A stretch of 55,192 bases of DNA. Origin: Synergistaceae bacterium. GTDB taxonomy: Bacteria; Synergistota; Synergistia; Synergistales; Aminobacteriaceae. Position 1 is the first letter of the stretch. Each line of letters begins with the position of its first letter. The DNA is taken from positions 1 through 55,192 of the forward strand of contig JAHDKT010000005.1 in the NCBI GenBank assembly GCA_018436725.1, read 5' to 3'. Shown in pieces: positions 1 through 9,213 of this stretch. Position numbers and translations under genes: made by a program. The notes under the pieces were generated by a model. The model was not told the DNA's origin. It did no database searches and saw only the letters and a list, made by a program, of their open reading frames with translations.

Positions 1-133
1 AACGATGAATTGTCTACAGGCCGTTCTTTTTTCAAGGTGCTTTATTGTTCCGCACTGCCGCCGGGACGAAACAGAGAACATTCAATCCATACAATCCATA
101 CTTTATCATTGTGAATTGGAAAAGATTCCTCCG

Positions 134-720
134 TCAGTCAGCCCTGTGCAGAGAAAGAAAGGTTGCCGTAAGGGAAGGAAGGAAAAAACCCGCCGAGATC
201 CCCGCGCTCGCCCCTAAAGCAATTCGCGGAAGAAACGGAAGATCAAGGGCAAACATCAGTTGACTCACCAGCGGCGAGAGCGCCGTTCCGAAAAAAGCGA
301 TGTATACATACTTCAAAAACGACTCTTTTTGGCTCCATGCATATATCCGGACGCCTGCAAGAATGAACCATACATTTACTAGGTTTTCCCGAAAAAAGCA
401 AATCCGGCTACGGAAAATATCGAAGCGATCGAGATACCTCGAATAGGGATTTCATAGCATACGAGAATCGACGTAAAGAGAATCGTGAGGATACCGCTGT
501 TCAAAAAGGATGCCCCTCGCCCGCCTATGCGGAAGTAATCGGAAAACAAATTGCCTGGTTCAATCAGAATGCACGCCATCCCTTGGAGAATGCGGTGAAG
601 AGGTTCGAAAAGAAATCCAACAACACAAAAAAGAATACCGAAGAGAAAAAGGACGAGCTTTTTCCCGCCGTCGCCGACGAGGATGGTTCGAGAATCAATC
701 TTTCCTGAACGGCGTCACAT
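134..720 (-). pseudogene. Broken DUF1576 family membrane protein
   Basis: The minus strand reads as the N-terminal half of a DUF1576 integral membrane protein once frames are joined. A hydrophobic segment (LVLFLFGILFCVVGFLFEP) leads into the block around GNLFSDYFRIGGRGASFLN and a second membrane segment ending FAFFGK. The frame stops at about 379. Adding one A to the A-run at 376-381 (plus-strand tttt) restores NLVNVWFILAGVRIYAW and continues to TALSPLVSQLMFALDLP and SLTATFLSLHR. After about 134 the family pattern fades. No good in-frame ATG is visible near 720. The family recognition is from memory of its motifs. A single-base sequencing error could explain the middle break, but the missing start and lost C-terminus favour a true pseudogene. 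Confidence 0.7.
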
Positions 721-752
721 AATAACGCACCACTCGTCGTGAAACGTTCCAA

Positions 753-1138
753 TGGCAGATTCGCAACATAACCTGGAAAGCTCCGATATACTGCGTCACG
801 ATTACTCCCATTGGCCGCCCTCCTCGCTTTGCATTGAATGCGTCGGGAAATACTATCTAATTATTTTTATGATAATGCCGATGCGCACCATATGCAAAAT
901 AACATTTTCACCACAGTTCCATGCGTTCAAGTAATGAACATCTCACCTCAAAGAAGAAGATATTTTCTACACTTTTTATAATTAATCTATAATTTATCTC
1001 TTGACTTACAAGGAAAAAAAGATACACGAACCTTCTCCTGTACAGAGAAGGACGTGATACAATATTTTCCGATCGCATGAAAAAGCGCATGCGCTAAGCC
1101 AAATATCGATCTTTTCATCTCTTAAAGGAGGCCGTTTC
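753..1138 (+). promoter_or_regulatory. AT-rich upstream region of malic enzyme
   Basis: About 380 bases without a convincing gene. The right half is strongly AT-rich, with two TATAAT-like hexamers near 976 and 990, a TTGACT at 1001-1006 and a TACAAT at 1058-1063. No pair has ideal 16-18 base spacing, so the promoter is not resolved. A strong Shine-Dalgarno (AAAGGAGG) sits just before the ATG at 1139. Confidence 0.4.
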
Positions 1139-2323
1139 ATGAGAAGCGAAGAAGTCTACGCAAAATCACTCGAACTGCACAAGGCGAAAAAAGGCAAGGT
1201 CGCCATCGCAAGCAAGATGCCGGTGAACTCCATGGCCGATCTGGCTCTGGCCTATACTCCCGGGGTCGCCGAACCCTGCCGCGAGATCGGCCGCAACAAG
1301 GACGCGCTCTACGAGGTCACGTCCAAAGGGAACATGGTCGCCGTCATCACCGACGGCACGGCGGTACTGGGCCTGGGCGACATCGGCCCCGACGCCGCCC
1401 TTCCGGTCATGGAAGGAAAATCCATCCTCTTCAAGCGCTTCGCCGATATCGACGCGTTCCCCATCTGCATCAACTCGAAGGACGTGGACGAGATTGTGCG
1501 CACATCCGCCCTCATCGCCTCCTCCTTCGGCGGCGTCAATCTCGAGGATATCGCGGCGCCCCGCTGCTTCGAGGTGGAGAAAAAGCTCCAGGAGATCTGC
1601 GACATTCCCATCTTCCACGACGACCAGCACGGTACTGCGGTTATCGTGCTCTCGGGGTTGCTCAACGCGCTGAAGGTCGTCGGGAAAAAACTCGAAGACG
1701 TGAAGATCGTGATGACCGGCGCCGGAGCGGCGGGAACGGCGATCTGCAAGTTCCTGATGTCCGCGGGGGCGAAGAACGTCATCCTCTGCGACAGAGGCGG
1801 CGCGATCTACGAGGGACGCAGCGAGCACATGAACTGGGCTAAGGAGGAGATTGCGAAGACGTCGAATCCGAACAGGGAAAAGGGCTCCGTGGCCGACGTC
1901 ATCAAAAACGCGGATGTCTTCCTCGGTCTCTCCGGCCCCGGAATCATCGACGGCGACATGGTGAAGACGATGGCGCCGAAGGCGATCGTCTTCGCCATGG
2001 CCAACCCGACGCCCGAGATCTACCCCGACGAGGCCATGGCAGCCGGAGCGGCCGTCGTCGCCACAGGACGCAGCGACTTCCCCAACCAAATCAACAACTG
2101 CCTCGGCTTCCCCGGCATCTTCCGGGGCGCGCTCGACGTCCGCGCGTCGATGATCAACGAGGAGATGAAGCTCGCCGCCGCCTACGCGCTTGCCTCCCTG
2201 GTCACCGACGAAGAGCTTCGCGCCGACAGGATCATCACCGAGGTCATGGACGACCGGGTGGTGCCCGCAATCGCAAAGGCGGTCGCCGAGGCCGCCCGAA
2301 GGACGGGAGTCGCACGCCTCTGA
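1139..2323 (+). CDS. Malic enzyme (oxaloacetate-decarboxylating malate dehydrogenase)
   Basis: Converts L-malate to pyruvate and CO2 with reduction of NAD(P)+, in the cytoplasm. At 394 residues it is the short bacterial form (YtsJ type), without the C-terminal phosphotransacetylase domain of MaeB. Visible landmarks are YTPGVAEPC near residue 38, GLGDIGPDAALPVMEGK near residue 77, the metal-site stretch FHDDQHGTA near residue 160, and the nucleotide-binding GAGAAG near residue 196. The start is fixed by AAAGGAGG seven bases upstream. A TRAP transporter begins 62 bases downstream with no terminator between, so the imported acid may be malate or another C4-dicarboxylate. That link is inferred from position. 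The cofactor (NAD or NADP) cannot be told from sequence. Confidence 0.93.
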   Translation: MRSEEVYAKSLELHKAKKGKVAIASKMPVNSMADLALAYTPGVAEPCREIGRNKDALYEVTSKGNMVAVITDGTAVLGLGDIGPDAALPVMEGKSILFKRFADIDAFPICINSKDVDEIVRTSALIASSFGGVNLEDIAAPRCFEVEKKLQEICDIPIFHDDQHGTAVIVLSGLLNALKVVGKKLEDVKIVMTGAGAAGTAICKFLMSAGAKNVILCDRGGAIYEGRSEHMNWAKEEIAKTSNPNREKGSVADVIKNADVFLGLSGPGIIDGDMVKTMAPKAIVFAMANPTPEIYPDEAMAAGAAVVATGRSDFPNQINNCLGFPGIFRGALDVRASMINEEMKLAAAYALASLVTDEELRADRIITEVMDDRVVPAIAKAVAEAARRTGVARL

Positions 2324-2385
2324 ACGATGAGTTCTCTCCGAAGGCTGTAACGGCATACCCACATCATAAAGGAGGTAGAAGAGGA

Positions 2386-3360
2386 ATGAAGAAATTTGTA
2401 GTCGCAGGTCTTGCAGTGTTGTTGGCGATCGCCGGAACCGCCGCGTTCGCCGCGGAATTCACCTTGAAACTGGGACATATCGCGGATCCCCAGAATCCCT
2501 ACGCGCAGGGCGCCGTGAAGTTTTCCGAGCTTGTGAAAGAGAAAACGGGCGGCGCGGTGGACGTTCAGGTCTTTCCCAGCAGCCAGCTCGGGAACCAGCG
2601 CGACCTCATCGAAGGACTCACGTTCGGCACGGTGGACATGACCCTGACCAGCACCGCCGTTCTCGGCAACTTCCTCCCGCAGGCGGCGGTCTTCGACCTT
2701 CCCTTCATCTTCAGAGACATCCCGCACGCCTATCACGCGCTCGACACCGTGGGCATGGAGATCTGCAAGCCTCTTGAACAGCGCGGGATCAAGGTCCTCT
2801 CGATGTGGGAGAACGGCGTCCGTCACATGACGAACAACAGGAACCCGATCCGGAAACCCGAGGATATGAAGGGCCTCAAAATTCGCGTGATGGAACAACC
2901 CATCTACATCGAGATGATGAAGGCGCTCGGGGCGAGCCCCACGCCGATGGCGTTCGGCGAGCTTTTCACCGCGATGCAGCAGGGCGTGGTCGACGGTCAG
3001 GAGAACCCGGCCGCCCACATCTGGACCTCCCGCTTCTTCGAAGTCCAGAAGTATATCTCCCTCACCGCGCATACATACTCCGCCGAACCGCTCCTGATCT
3101 CGATGGGCGTGTGGAACAGCCTTCCTGAAAAGCACCGCGCCTCCATCCAGGAGGCTGCGAACGAAGCCCGCGACTGGCAGCGCGAACTGTGCCGAAAGCT
3201 CGAAAACGAATTCTGGGACAACATCAGGGCCAGCGGCAAGAGCGAGATCAACGACGATGTCGACAAGGCGGCCTTCATGGAGGCCACAAAGCCGGTGTGG
3301 ACCATGTTCGAGGACAAGCTCGGAAAGGGGAACATCGAAGCGATCGTCAATGTGAAATAG
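2386..3360 (+). CDS. TRAP transporter solute-binding protein (DctP family)
   Basis: Exported protein that captures an organic acid in the periplasm and hands it to the TRAP permease encoded next. It has 324 residues with a classical signal peptide (residues 1-22, cleavage after AFA). DctP-family features include the early KLGHIADPQNPYAQG stretch, the central MKGLKIRVM segment with its carboxylate-binding arginine near residue 168, and the FTAMQQGVVDGQENP block near 202-216. The start follows AAAGGAGG. First gene of a P-Q-M ordered TRAP operon behind malic enzyme. The ligand is probably a dicarboxylate, inferred only from the neighbour. Confidence 0.92.
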   Translation: MKKFVVAGLAVLLAIAGTAAFAAEFTLKLGHIADPQNPYAQGAVKFSELVKEKTGGAVDVQVFPSSQLGNQRDLIEGLTFGTVDMTLTSTAVLGNFLPQAAVFDLPFIFRDIPHAYHALDTVGMEICKPLEQRGIKVLSMWENGVRHMTNNRNPIRKPEDMKGLKIRVMEQPIYIEMMKALGASPTPMAFGELFTAMQQGVVDGQENPAAHIWTSRFFEVQKYISLTAHTYSAEPLLISMGVWNSLPEKHRASIQEAANEARDWQRELCRKLENEFWDNIRASGKSEINDDVDKAAFMEATKPVWTMFEDKLGKGNIEAIVNVK

Positions 3361-3368
3361 CATCTTCC

Positions 3369-3401
3369 GAAGGGGAGCGGCGTTCAGCGCCGCTCCCCTT
3401 C
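3369..3401 (+). promoter_or_regulatory. Intercistronic hairpin between TRAP binding protein and permease
   Basis: A perfect 14-bp GC-rich stem with a 5-base loop lies in the 69-base gap. No T-run follows it, so it is more likely an mRNA-stabilising or partial-termination element that raises binding-protein expression over the permeases than a full terminator. Confidence 0.6.
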
Positions 3402-3429
3402 GCATACACGCCCCCAAGGAGGCGAACGA

Positions 3430-3903
3430 ATGAAAAAACTGCTCGGCCTTATGGAAAAATTCTTCGCGGCGGCATCCATGATCGGCATAGGCCTGATGCT
3501 CGCGATCATCTTCATGCAGGTTATCACGCGCTACTTCTTCGGACACTCCCCCAGCTACTCGGAGGAGCTTTCCCGCTACCTCTTCGTCTGGGTCGTCTTT
3601 CTCTCCCTGCCGGTCGTCTCCCGGCAAGGAGGGCACATGGTCGTCGGTCTGCTCCTTGAACGATTCGAAGGCGCGCGCCTTCGCCGGCTCAAGATAGCCG
3701 GAGGACTGTGCAGCATCGCGTTCCTGACGATCATGGTCTATCAGGGCATACGCATGATCAAACTGGCGTCGTGGCAGACATCCCCCGCGATGGAAATCCC
3801 GATGTCGTACGTCTACGTCGCGATCCCGCTCGGGTGCGCAGCCATGTTGCTCGTCGCGCTCGACGAACTCGTCGACGTGCTCCGGGGAGGTACCCAGCCA
3901 TGA
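3430..3903 (+). CDS. TRAP transporter small permease (DctQ family)
   Basis: Four-helix inner-membrane subunit of the TRAP transporter. It has 157 residues with hydrophobic segments near 15-35, 52-70, 90-110 and 125-148. The region RYFFGHSPSYSEELSRYLF shows the conserved serine-glutamate-glutamate before helix 2 that is typical of DctQ. The Shine-Dalgarno AAGGAGG precedes the ATG. Its stop overlaps the next start in ATGA, consistent with translational coupling to the large permease. Confidence 0.9.
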   Translation: MKKLLGLMEKFFAAASMIGIGLMLAIIFMQVITRYFFGHSPSYSEELSRYLFVWVVFLSLPVVSRQGGHMVVGLLLERFEGARLRRLKIAGGLCSIAFLTIMVYQGIRMIKLASWQTSPAMEIPMSYVYVAIPLGCAAMLLVALDELVDVLRGGTQP

Positions 3904-5189
3904 CGGATATGACACTCTGGCTTCTTCTCTTTTTCTTTCTCGCCATACTGCTCACCGGCGCGCCGATCGGCGCCGCGCTCGGCCTCTCCTCGGCCATCGT
4001 GATCTACGCCACGATGAATGTGCCGCTTATCGTAGTGGCCCAGCGCATGTTCACTTCGGTGGATTCCTTCTCCTTCATGGCGGTACCCTTCTTCATGCTC
4101 GCAGGGGCATTCATGTCATCGGGCGGCGTCACGCGCCGCCTCGTCGATTTCGCCAACGCCCTCGTCGGCGCTCTGGCCGGCGGACTCGCTCTTGTGGTCG
4201 CCGTGGCGGGCATGTTCTTCGCCGCGCTCTCCGGCTCCTCCGCCGCCACCACGGCCGCCATCGGCGTCGCCATGATCGACGAGATGGAAAAACGGGGCTA
4301 CCCCAAGTCCTTCGCCGCCGCCGTCGTGGCGACGGGAGGCACCGTGGGCATCGTCATTCCCCCGAGCGTCACCATGGTTGTCTACGGCGTCATCGCCGGA
4401 ACGTCCATCGGGGATCTCTTCATGGGCGGCTTCGCCCCTGGAATTCTCATGGGCACGGCCACGTGCATCGTGAGCTGGGTGATCGCGAAGAAGAAAGGGT
4501 ATCTCGGCGAGGGCAAAGCCACCTTCGCACGGATCGCCAGGACATTCAAGGACTGCATCTGGGCGCTCCTGATGCCGGTGATCATCCTCGGCGGAATCTA
4601 CGGCGGCATCTTCACGCCTACCGAGGCTTCGGCAGTCGCGGCGGTCTACGGCGCGTTCATCGGAATGTTCGTCTACAAAGACCTGAAGCTGAAGGATTTC
4701 CCGAAGGTTCTCCTGAGCGCCGCCACCAGCACGACAATGATCATGTACGTCGTCGGCGCGGCGAACCTCTTCGGCTGGATCCTCACGAACGCGCAGGTAC
4801 CGCACAGGATCGCGGCGGGTTTCACCGCGATGACCGACAGCCCGTTCGTCTTCCTGATCCTCGTGAACCTGCTGCTCCTCTTCATCGGCACGCTCCTGAA
4901 CGCGTCGGCCGCCGTGGTCAGCCTCACGCCGATCCTGCTCCCGGTGGCGCTCTCCCTCGGGATCGACCCGGTCTTCTTCGGCGTCCTGATGGTCGTGAAC
5001 CTCGCCATCGGCTGCATCACGCCTCCCGTCGGGCTTGACCTCTTCGTCGTGTCGAGCATCACGAAGATCTCCATCGACAAGATCATGAAGGACGTCACGC
5101 CGTACCTTCTCGCCCTGCTCGTCGTCCTGCTGATACTCACCTGGTTCCCGGACATCATTCTCTTCCTCCCCAGACTTCTGAGGGGGTAG
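3900..5189 (+). CDS. TRAP transporter large permease (DctM family)
   Basis: The 429-residue ion-coupled membrane subunit, hydrophobic throughout with about twelve membrane segments. It carries the DctM landmarks SGSSAATTAAIG near residue 107 and the glycine/proline-rich GTVGIVIPPSVTMVVYG near residue 145, plus NLAIGCITPPVG near the end. A longer open frame extends upstream inside dctQ. The ATG at 3900, overlapping the dctQ stop by four bases, is chosen because the protein then begins directly with the first membrane segment at normal family length. A strong terminator follows. Confidence 0.92.
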   Translation: MTDMTLWLLLFFFLAILLTGAPIGAALGLSSAIVIYATMNVPLIVVAQRMFTSVDSFSFMAVPFFMLAGAFMSSGGVTRRLVDFANALVGALAGGLALVVAVAGMFFAALSGSSAATTAAIGVAMIDEMEKRGYPKSFAAAVVATGGTVGIVIPPSVTMVVYGVIAGTSIGDLFMGGFAPGILMGTATCIVSWVIAKKKGYLGEGKATFARIARTFKDCIWALLMPVIILGGIYGGIFTPTEASAVAAVYGAFIGMFVYKDLKLKDFPKVLLSAATSTTMIMYVVGAANLFGWILTNAQVPHRIAAGFTAMTDSPFVFLILVNLLLLFIGTLLNASAAVVSLTPILLPVALSLGIDPVFFGVLMVVNLAIGCITPPVGLDLFVVSSITKISIDKIMKDVTPYLLALLVVLLILTWFPDIILFLPRLLRG

Positions 5190-5197
5190 ACATCGCC

Positions 5198-5244
5198 CCG
5201 CCCGGCGGCGTCCCGAAGGCGCTCCGCCGGGCGGATTTCTTTCT
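5198..5244 (+). terminator. Terminator after first TRAP operon
   Basis: An 11-bp GC-rich stem (5198-5208 with 5224-5234) is followed by a T-rich tail. It separates the TRAP operon from the sirtuin gene. Confidence 0.75.
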
Positions 5245-5260
5245 CAAGGAGGCGTTCGAT

Positions 5261-6016
5261 ATGAGGGAAATAGCGGAAAAACTCGCCAGAGCGATGGGGG
5301 CGTCGAAACAGACGGTCGTCTTCACCGGAGCCGGGATGAGCACCGAATCCGGTCTTCCCGACTTCCGTTCATCGAGCGGCCTCTGGGGAAAGTACCGCCC
5401 CGAGGACCTCGCTTCCGTGGACGCGCTCAACCGCAACTTCGAGAACTTCGCCGCGTTCTACCGCCAACGCATCGCCACCCTCGGCGAGGTCCGCCCGAAC
5501 AAGGGGCACCTCATCCTGGCGGAGTGGGAACGGAGAGGGCTCGTCTCGGCCGTGATCACGCAGAACGTGGACGGCCTCCACCACGCCGCAGGCTCGCAGG
5601 CGGTACACGAGCTTCACGGAACGCTCCGCGAGGTTCGTTGTCGGCAGTGCGGCCTGATCCGTCCGGCGAGTACCTTCGCCGACGAAACGGAATGCAAACT
5701 GTGCGGCGGCCGAATGCGCCCCGCCGTGGTGCTCTTCGGGGAGATGCTTCCCGAGAATGCGCTCTCCGACAGCGCGGCGCTGGCGTCCACGTGCTCGGTC
5801 TTTCTCGTGCTCGGGTCGTCGCTTACGGTCTCTCCGGCCAACATGCTCCCGGAACGAGCGAAAAGACACGGCGCCGCGCTTTTTATCATCAACAACGCGC
5901 CGACGCACCTGGACGCGATCGCGGACGGAGTAGCCCAAGCCTCTATCGGCGAAATGCTCGCCGCAGTGGACGATCTGCTTTCGGGAGCGGCTGAAAAGAC
6001 CACTCCCCGGAATTGA
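5261..6016 (+). CDS. cobB: Sir2-family NAD-dependent protein deacylase
   Basis: Removes acyl groups from lysines using NAD+, giving nicotinamide and O-acyl-ADP-ribose. It has 251 residues, normal for bacterial sirtuins. The NAD motif GAGMSTESGLPDFRS is at residues 23-37, TQNVDGLHHAAG at 100-111, and the catalytic histidine is His119 in VHELHG. Four zinc cysteines are at 127, 130, 145 and 148. The class III sirtuin Tyr and Arg of desuccinylases are not evident, so the acyl preference is left open. It has its own Shine-Dalgarno (AAGGAGG) and stands alone between a terminator and the atoE promoter region. Malic enzyme and other central enzymes could be substrates, but nothing here shows that. 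Confidence 0.92.
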   Translation: MREIAEKLARAMGASKQTVVFTGAGMSTESGLPDFRSSSGLWGKYRPEDLASVDALNRNFENFAAFYRQRIATLGEVRPNKGHLILAEWERRGLVSAVITQNVDGLHHAAGSQAVHELHGTLREVRCRQCGLIRPASTFADETECKLCGGRMRPAVVLFGEMLPENALSDSAALASTCSVFLVLGSSLTVSPANMLPERAKRHGAALFIINNAPTHLDAIADGVAQASIGEMLAAVDDLLSGAAEKTTPRN

Positions 6017-6041
6017 CTTTATCGATCCTGTCAAGGACAAT
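6013..6041 (+). promoter_or_regulatory. Putative sigma-70 promoter for atoE
   Basis: TTGACT (6013-6018) and GACAAT (6036-6041) are 17 bases apart. The -35 overlaps the sirtuin stop codon. The gap to the atoE start is about 160 bases, so the messenger would have a long leader. Confidence 0.45.
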
Positions 6042-6203
6042 ATATACTGCGTTTTTTTATGCGAGGGGAGGCGTCGACAACACAAAGACGAAGGGGGGAG
6101 GTTTCCGGGGAAAGCGCTTATTCACACCGTACGTCCACAGTACTTTGCGAACGTTCTTCTTCACTGCTTGCAGAAAGTGCATATACTTCAAGGAGGGCTG
6201 AAC

Positions 6204-7553
6204 ATGTTCAGAAAACTGGGACAGTCAATGGCTGCATGGTCTTTCAAGTACATCCCCGATCCGAGTATTTTCGCAGTGCTCCTTACGTTCATCGCGTTCG
6301 CACTTGGTATTTTCCTGACCACCAGCGGTCCGATGGATATGGTGCTTCACTGGTACAAAGGTTTCTGGGAACTGCTTACATTCAGTATGCAGATGGCCCT
6401 CATGGTTATCACGGCTTCCACTGTGGCGAATGCTCCCGCCATCAAAAAGGGCATCTCCGCCCTTGCTTCTATTCCGAAGAACAGCAAACAAGCAGTCTAT
6501 TTCGTCGCGCTCGTCTCCGTAGCGGTCTCCATCGTCCACTGGGGGCTGAGCTTGGTGCTCGGCGCTCTCCTGGCACGCGAAGTCGGCAAATCGCTGAAAA
6601 AGCGCAACCTGACCTTCGAGTACGGTCTCATCGGCGCGGCCGCGTACCTCGGCCAGATGACGTGGCATGGCGGCTTGTCGGCGTCCGTCGGCCTGCTCAT
6701 CGCCACTCCTGGACATTTCCTTGAGAAACAGATCGGTATCATCCCCATCGGCGACTATATGTTCAACACAATGAATATCGCCGTCACCATCGGCGTGCTC
6801 ATCTTCCCGCCGATTTTCGCATGGATGATCCATCCGAAGGACGACGAAATCAAGATGCTTGATCCGGAAGTATCGGCATATCTCGACCGAACCGACGAAG
6901 GCGCCCACAGGGCGCGCGCCGTCGTCACCGTGGGCGACAAGCTCAACAGCAGCAGGTCCATCGCCTATCTGCTCGGCGCGCTCGGGTTCACGTACATCGT
7001 CCATCACTTCAGGACCAAAGGCTTCAACCTCGACCTCAATATCGTGAACGCGATCTTCTTCTTCGCGGGGATCATCCTTCACGGCACGATGGCCGACTAC
7101 GTCCAGGCGGTCAAGGACGCGACGCCGGGCGTCAGCGGCGTTATCTTCCAGTTCCCGCTCTACGCCGGCATCATGGGGATGGTGCGCTACTCGGGGCTGG
7201 TGGACGTGTTCTCCGCCGCGATCGTATCCATAAGCACGCTCAATACCTTCTACTTCTGGACGTTCATCAGTTCGAGCATCGTGAACCTCTTCGTCCCCAG
7301 CGGCGGCGGCCAGTGGGCGGTCCAGGGGCCGATCGCCATGAAGTCCGCCGAGATGATGGGGGCCAGCTACATCAAGTCCGCTCTGGCAGTAGCCTACGGC
7401 AACACGTGGACGAACATGCTCCAGCCCTTCTGGGCCATCGCGCTGCTGGGAATAACCGGGCTGAAGGCGCGCGACGTCATCGGCTACGCAACGGCCGTCA
7501 TGATCCTCAGCTTCCTGGTCTTCGCGCTGCCCCTCCTCTTCCTTCCTGTGTAA
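6204..7553 (+). CDS. atoE: Short-chain fatty acid transporter (AtoE family)
   Basis: Inner-membrane carrier of 449 residues with at least ten hydrophobic segments. AtoE/YfaV-like features include KYIPDPSIFAVLLT in the first 20 residues, HWYKGFWELLTFSMQMALM around residue 45, and the late FVPSGGGQWAVQGPI block. The family moves acetoacetate, butyrate and similar short-chain acids. In a fermenter it could import a substrate or excrete a product. A longer open frame starts at 6168, but the ATG at 6204 follows AAGGAGG and gives a family-like N-terminus. The amidase gene follows after 38 bases without a terminator. Confidence 0.9.
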   Translation: MFRKLGQSMAAWSFKYIPDPSIFAVLLTFIAFALGIFLTTSGPMDMVLHWYKGFWELLTFSMQMALMVITASTVANAPAIKKGISALASIPKNSKQAVYFVALVSVAVSIVHWGLSLVLGALLAREVGKSLKKRNLTFEYGLIGAAAYLGQMTWHGGLSASVGLLIATPGHFLEKQIGIIPIGDYMFNTMNIAVTIGVLIFPPIFAWMIHPKDDEIKMLDPEVSAYLDRTDEGAHRARAVVTVGDKLNSSRSIAYLLGALGFTYIVHHFRTKGFNLDLNIVNAIFFFAGIILHGTMADYVQAVKDATPGVSGVIFQFPLYAGIMGMVRYSGLVDVFSAAIVSISTLNTFYFWTFISSSIVNLFVPSGGGQWAVQGPIAMKSAEMMGASYIKSALAVAYGNTWTNMLQPFWAIALLGITGLKARDVIGYATAVMILSFLVFALPLLFLPV

Positions 7554-7591
7554 GAGCGTGCGGGACTCACTGAAGAAAGGATGTGAAATGA

Positions 7592-9076
7592 TTGTCGACA
7601 AAGGATTTCACTGTTGAAGAACTCACTGTACGCCGAATTCACGAGGGGATGAAGCAGGGAACCGTTTCCTGCAAGGCGCTGGCGGAGGAGTACATCCGTC
7701 GCATCGAGGCGTACGACCGGAAAGGCCCTTCGCTGAACGCCGTCATCCTCGTCAATCCGAACGCGGTGAAGGAAGCGGAGCAGCACGACATCACCATCAA
7801 GGAGAAGGGCCCAGTCGGTCCTCTTCACGGCATTCCCGTCCTGCTCAAGGACAACGTCGAGACGGGGGACATGGTCACCACCAGCGGCTCTCTCTCGCTG
7901 AAAGACTATATGCCCGACGACGACGCCTTTCTGACGAAGCGCCTCAAGGCGGCGGGGGCCATTATCCTCGCGAAGGCGAACATGCACGAGTTCGCCGTCT
8001 GGGGGGAGAGCGTCAGCTCCATCCTCGGGCAGGTGCTCAACCCGTACGACCTCACGAGAACCCCTGGAGGTTCCAGCGGCGGCACGGGCGCGGGAATGGC
8101 GGCGAACTTCGCCGCGGTGGGAATCGGAACGGATACCATCAATTCCATCCGTTCGCCCTCGTCGGCGTGCGCGTGCGTCGGCATTCGTCCTACGATCGGT
8201 CTGGTAAGCCGCGACGGCGTTTCCCCCTACTCTTTCGATCAGGATACCGCGGGACCCATCTGCCGGACGGTCGAGGACGCGGTTCTGGTCCTCGACGCGA
8301 TCGCCGGATACGATCCGGCCGACCCGGAAACGGCGTGGTCGGTCGGCAACGTTCCCGCGAGCTATACGGAGTACCTCTGCACGGACGGCCTGAAGGGAAA
8401 ACGTATCGGCGTTCTCCGGAGCCTCTTCGGCGACAAGCCCGAGCATGCCGACGTCAACGAGGCGATGCGGCGAAGTCTGGAGGCGATGAAGGAGGCCGGA
8501 GCCGCCCTCGTCGAAGTCGCCGAGCCTATCGATACGAACTACCTGGCGTCGAAGGTGAGCGTTCATCTTCATACCCTCAAGGACGACCTGGAGAGCTATT
8601 TGAAAAGCCTCGGGCCGAAGTCGAAGTACCATACGCTGGACGCCCTCATCGCCTCGGGCGAGATCCACCCCGGCATCGTCGAGAACATGAAGACGGCGGC
8701 GGGGCTGAGCAAGGACAGCGACGAATACCGTGTGCGCACCCTCAAACGCCTCGCGCTCCGGACGCAGGTCATGAAGCTGATGGCCGACCTCGGCCTCGAC
8801 GCCCTTGTCTACCCGCACCAGAAGCGCCTTGCCGTTCCGGTGGGCGAGTCGCAGGTCGAGCGGAACGGCGTCCTGGGATCCGCTACGGGCTTTCCGGCCA
8901 TCACGCTTCCAGGCGGCTTCTCCCGCCCTTCGGAGAGCGCGCCGATAGGTGTTCCCATCGGCCTCGAAATTCTGGGGCGTCCCTGGACCGAAGGAACACT
9001 CATCTCGATAGCTTACGCTTTCGAACAGATGACGCACTTCCGCAGGCCGCCGAAGAGCACCCCGGAACTCTCCTGA
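7592..9076 (+). CDS. Amidase signature family hydrolase
   Basis: Hydrolyses a carboxamide. It has 494 residues with the whole Ser-cisSer-Lys triad visible: Lys86 in VLLKDN, Ser161 in GGSSGG and Ser185 in DTINSIRSP. The TINSIRSP form, instead of the usual TGGSIR, marks a subgroup often annotated as amidase or peptide amidase. No signal peptide is seen, so it is cytoplasmic. The start is TTG: the nearby ATG codons at 7581 and 7588 are in other frames and stop at once, while TTG at 7592 follows GAAAGGA and gives the normal family N-terminus. Its place behind atoE suggests the released acid or amide is handled by that carrier. The substrate is unknown. Confidence 0.88.
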   Translation: MSTKDFTVEELTVRRIHEGMKQGTVSCKALAEEYIRRIEAYDRKGPSLNAVILVNPNAVKEAEQHDITIKEKGPVGPLHGIPVLLKDNVETGDMVTTSGSLSLKDYMPDDDAFLTKRLKAAGAIILAKANMHEFAVWGESVSSILGQVLNPYDLTRTPGGSSGGTGAGMAANFAAVGIGTDTINSIRSPSSACACVGIRPTIGLVSRDGVSPYSFDQDTAGPICRTVEDAVLVLDAIAGYDPADPETAWSVGNVPASYTEYLCTDGLKGKRIGVLRSLFGDKPEHADVNEAMRRSLEAMKEAGAALVEVAEPIDTNYLASKVSVHLHTLKDDLESYLKSLGPKSKYHTLDALIASGEIHPGIVENMKTAAGLSKDSDEYRVRTLKRLALRTQVMKLMADLGLDALVYPHQKRLAVPVGESQVERNGVLGSATGFPAITLPGGFSRPSESAPIGVPIGLEILGRPWTEGTLISIAYAFEQMTHFRRPPKSTPELS

Positions 9077-9090
9077 AACACCTGTTCATA

Positions 9091-9127
9091 AAAAGGCGGA
9101 CGGAGCTTTCTCCGTCCGCCTTTTTCT
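9091..9127 (+). terminator. Terminator after atoE-amidase operon
   Basis: A GC-rich stem (GGCGGACGGAG pairing with CTCCGTCCGCC) is followed by a T5 run at 9121-9125. Typical rho-independent form. Confidence 0.85.
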
Positions 9128-9213
9128 CGTCGCTGGAACATCTTGGTGCTATAATCAAGCCGTATCCGTCTCCGGGAAGGAAGCGGAAAACTCATCACGA
9201 GGAGGCTTCTGCA

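Noticed and set aside
2182..3915. Long minus-strand open frame opposite malic enzyme and the TRAP genes
   Set aside because: Its protein is rich in His, Asp and Arg with no family features, and it lies opposite well-supported genes. It is a GC-rich antisense shadow.
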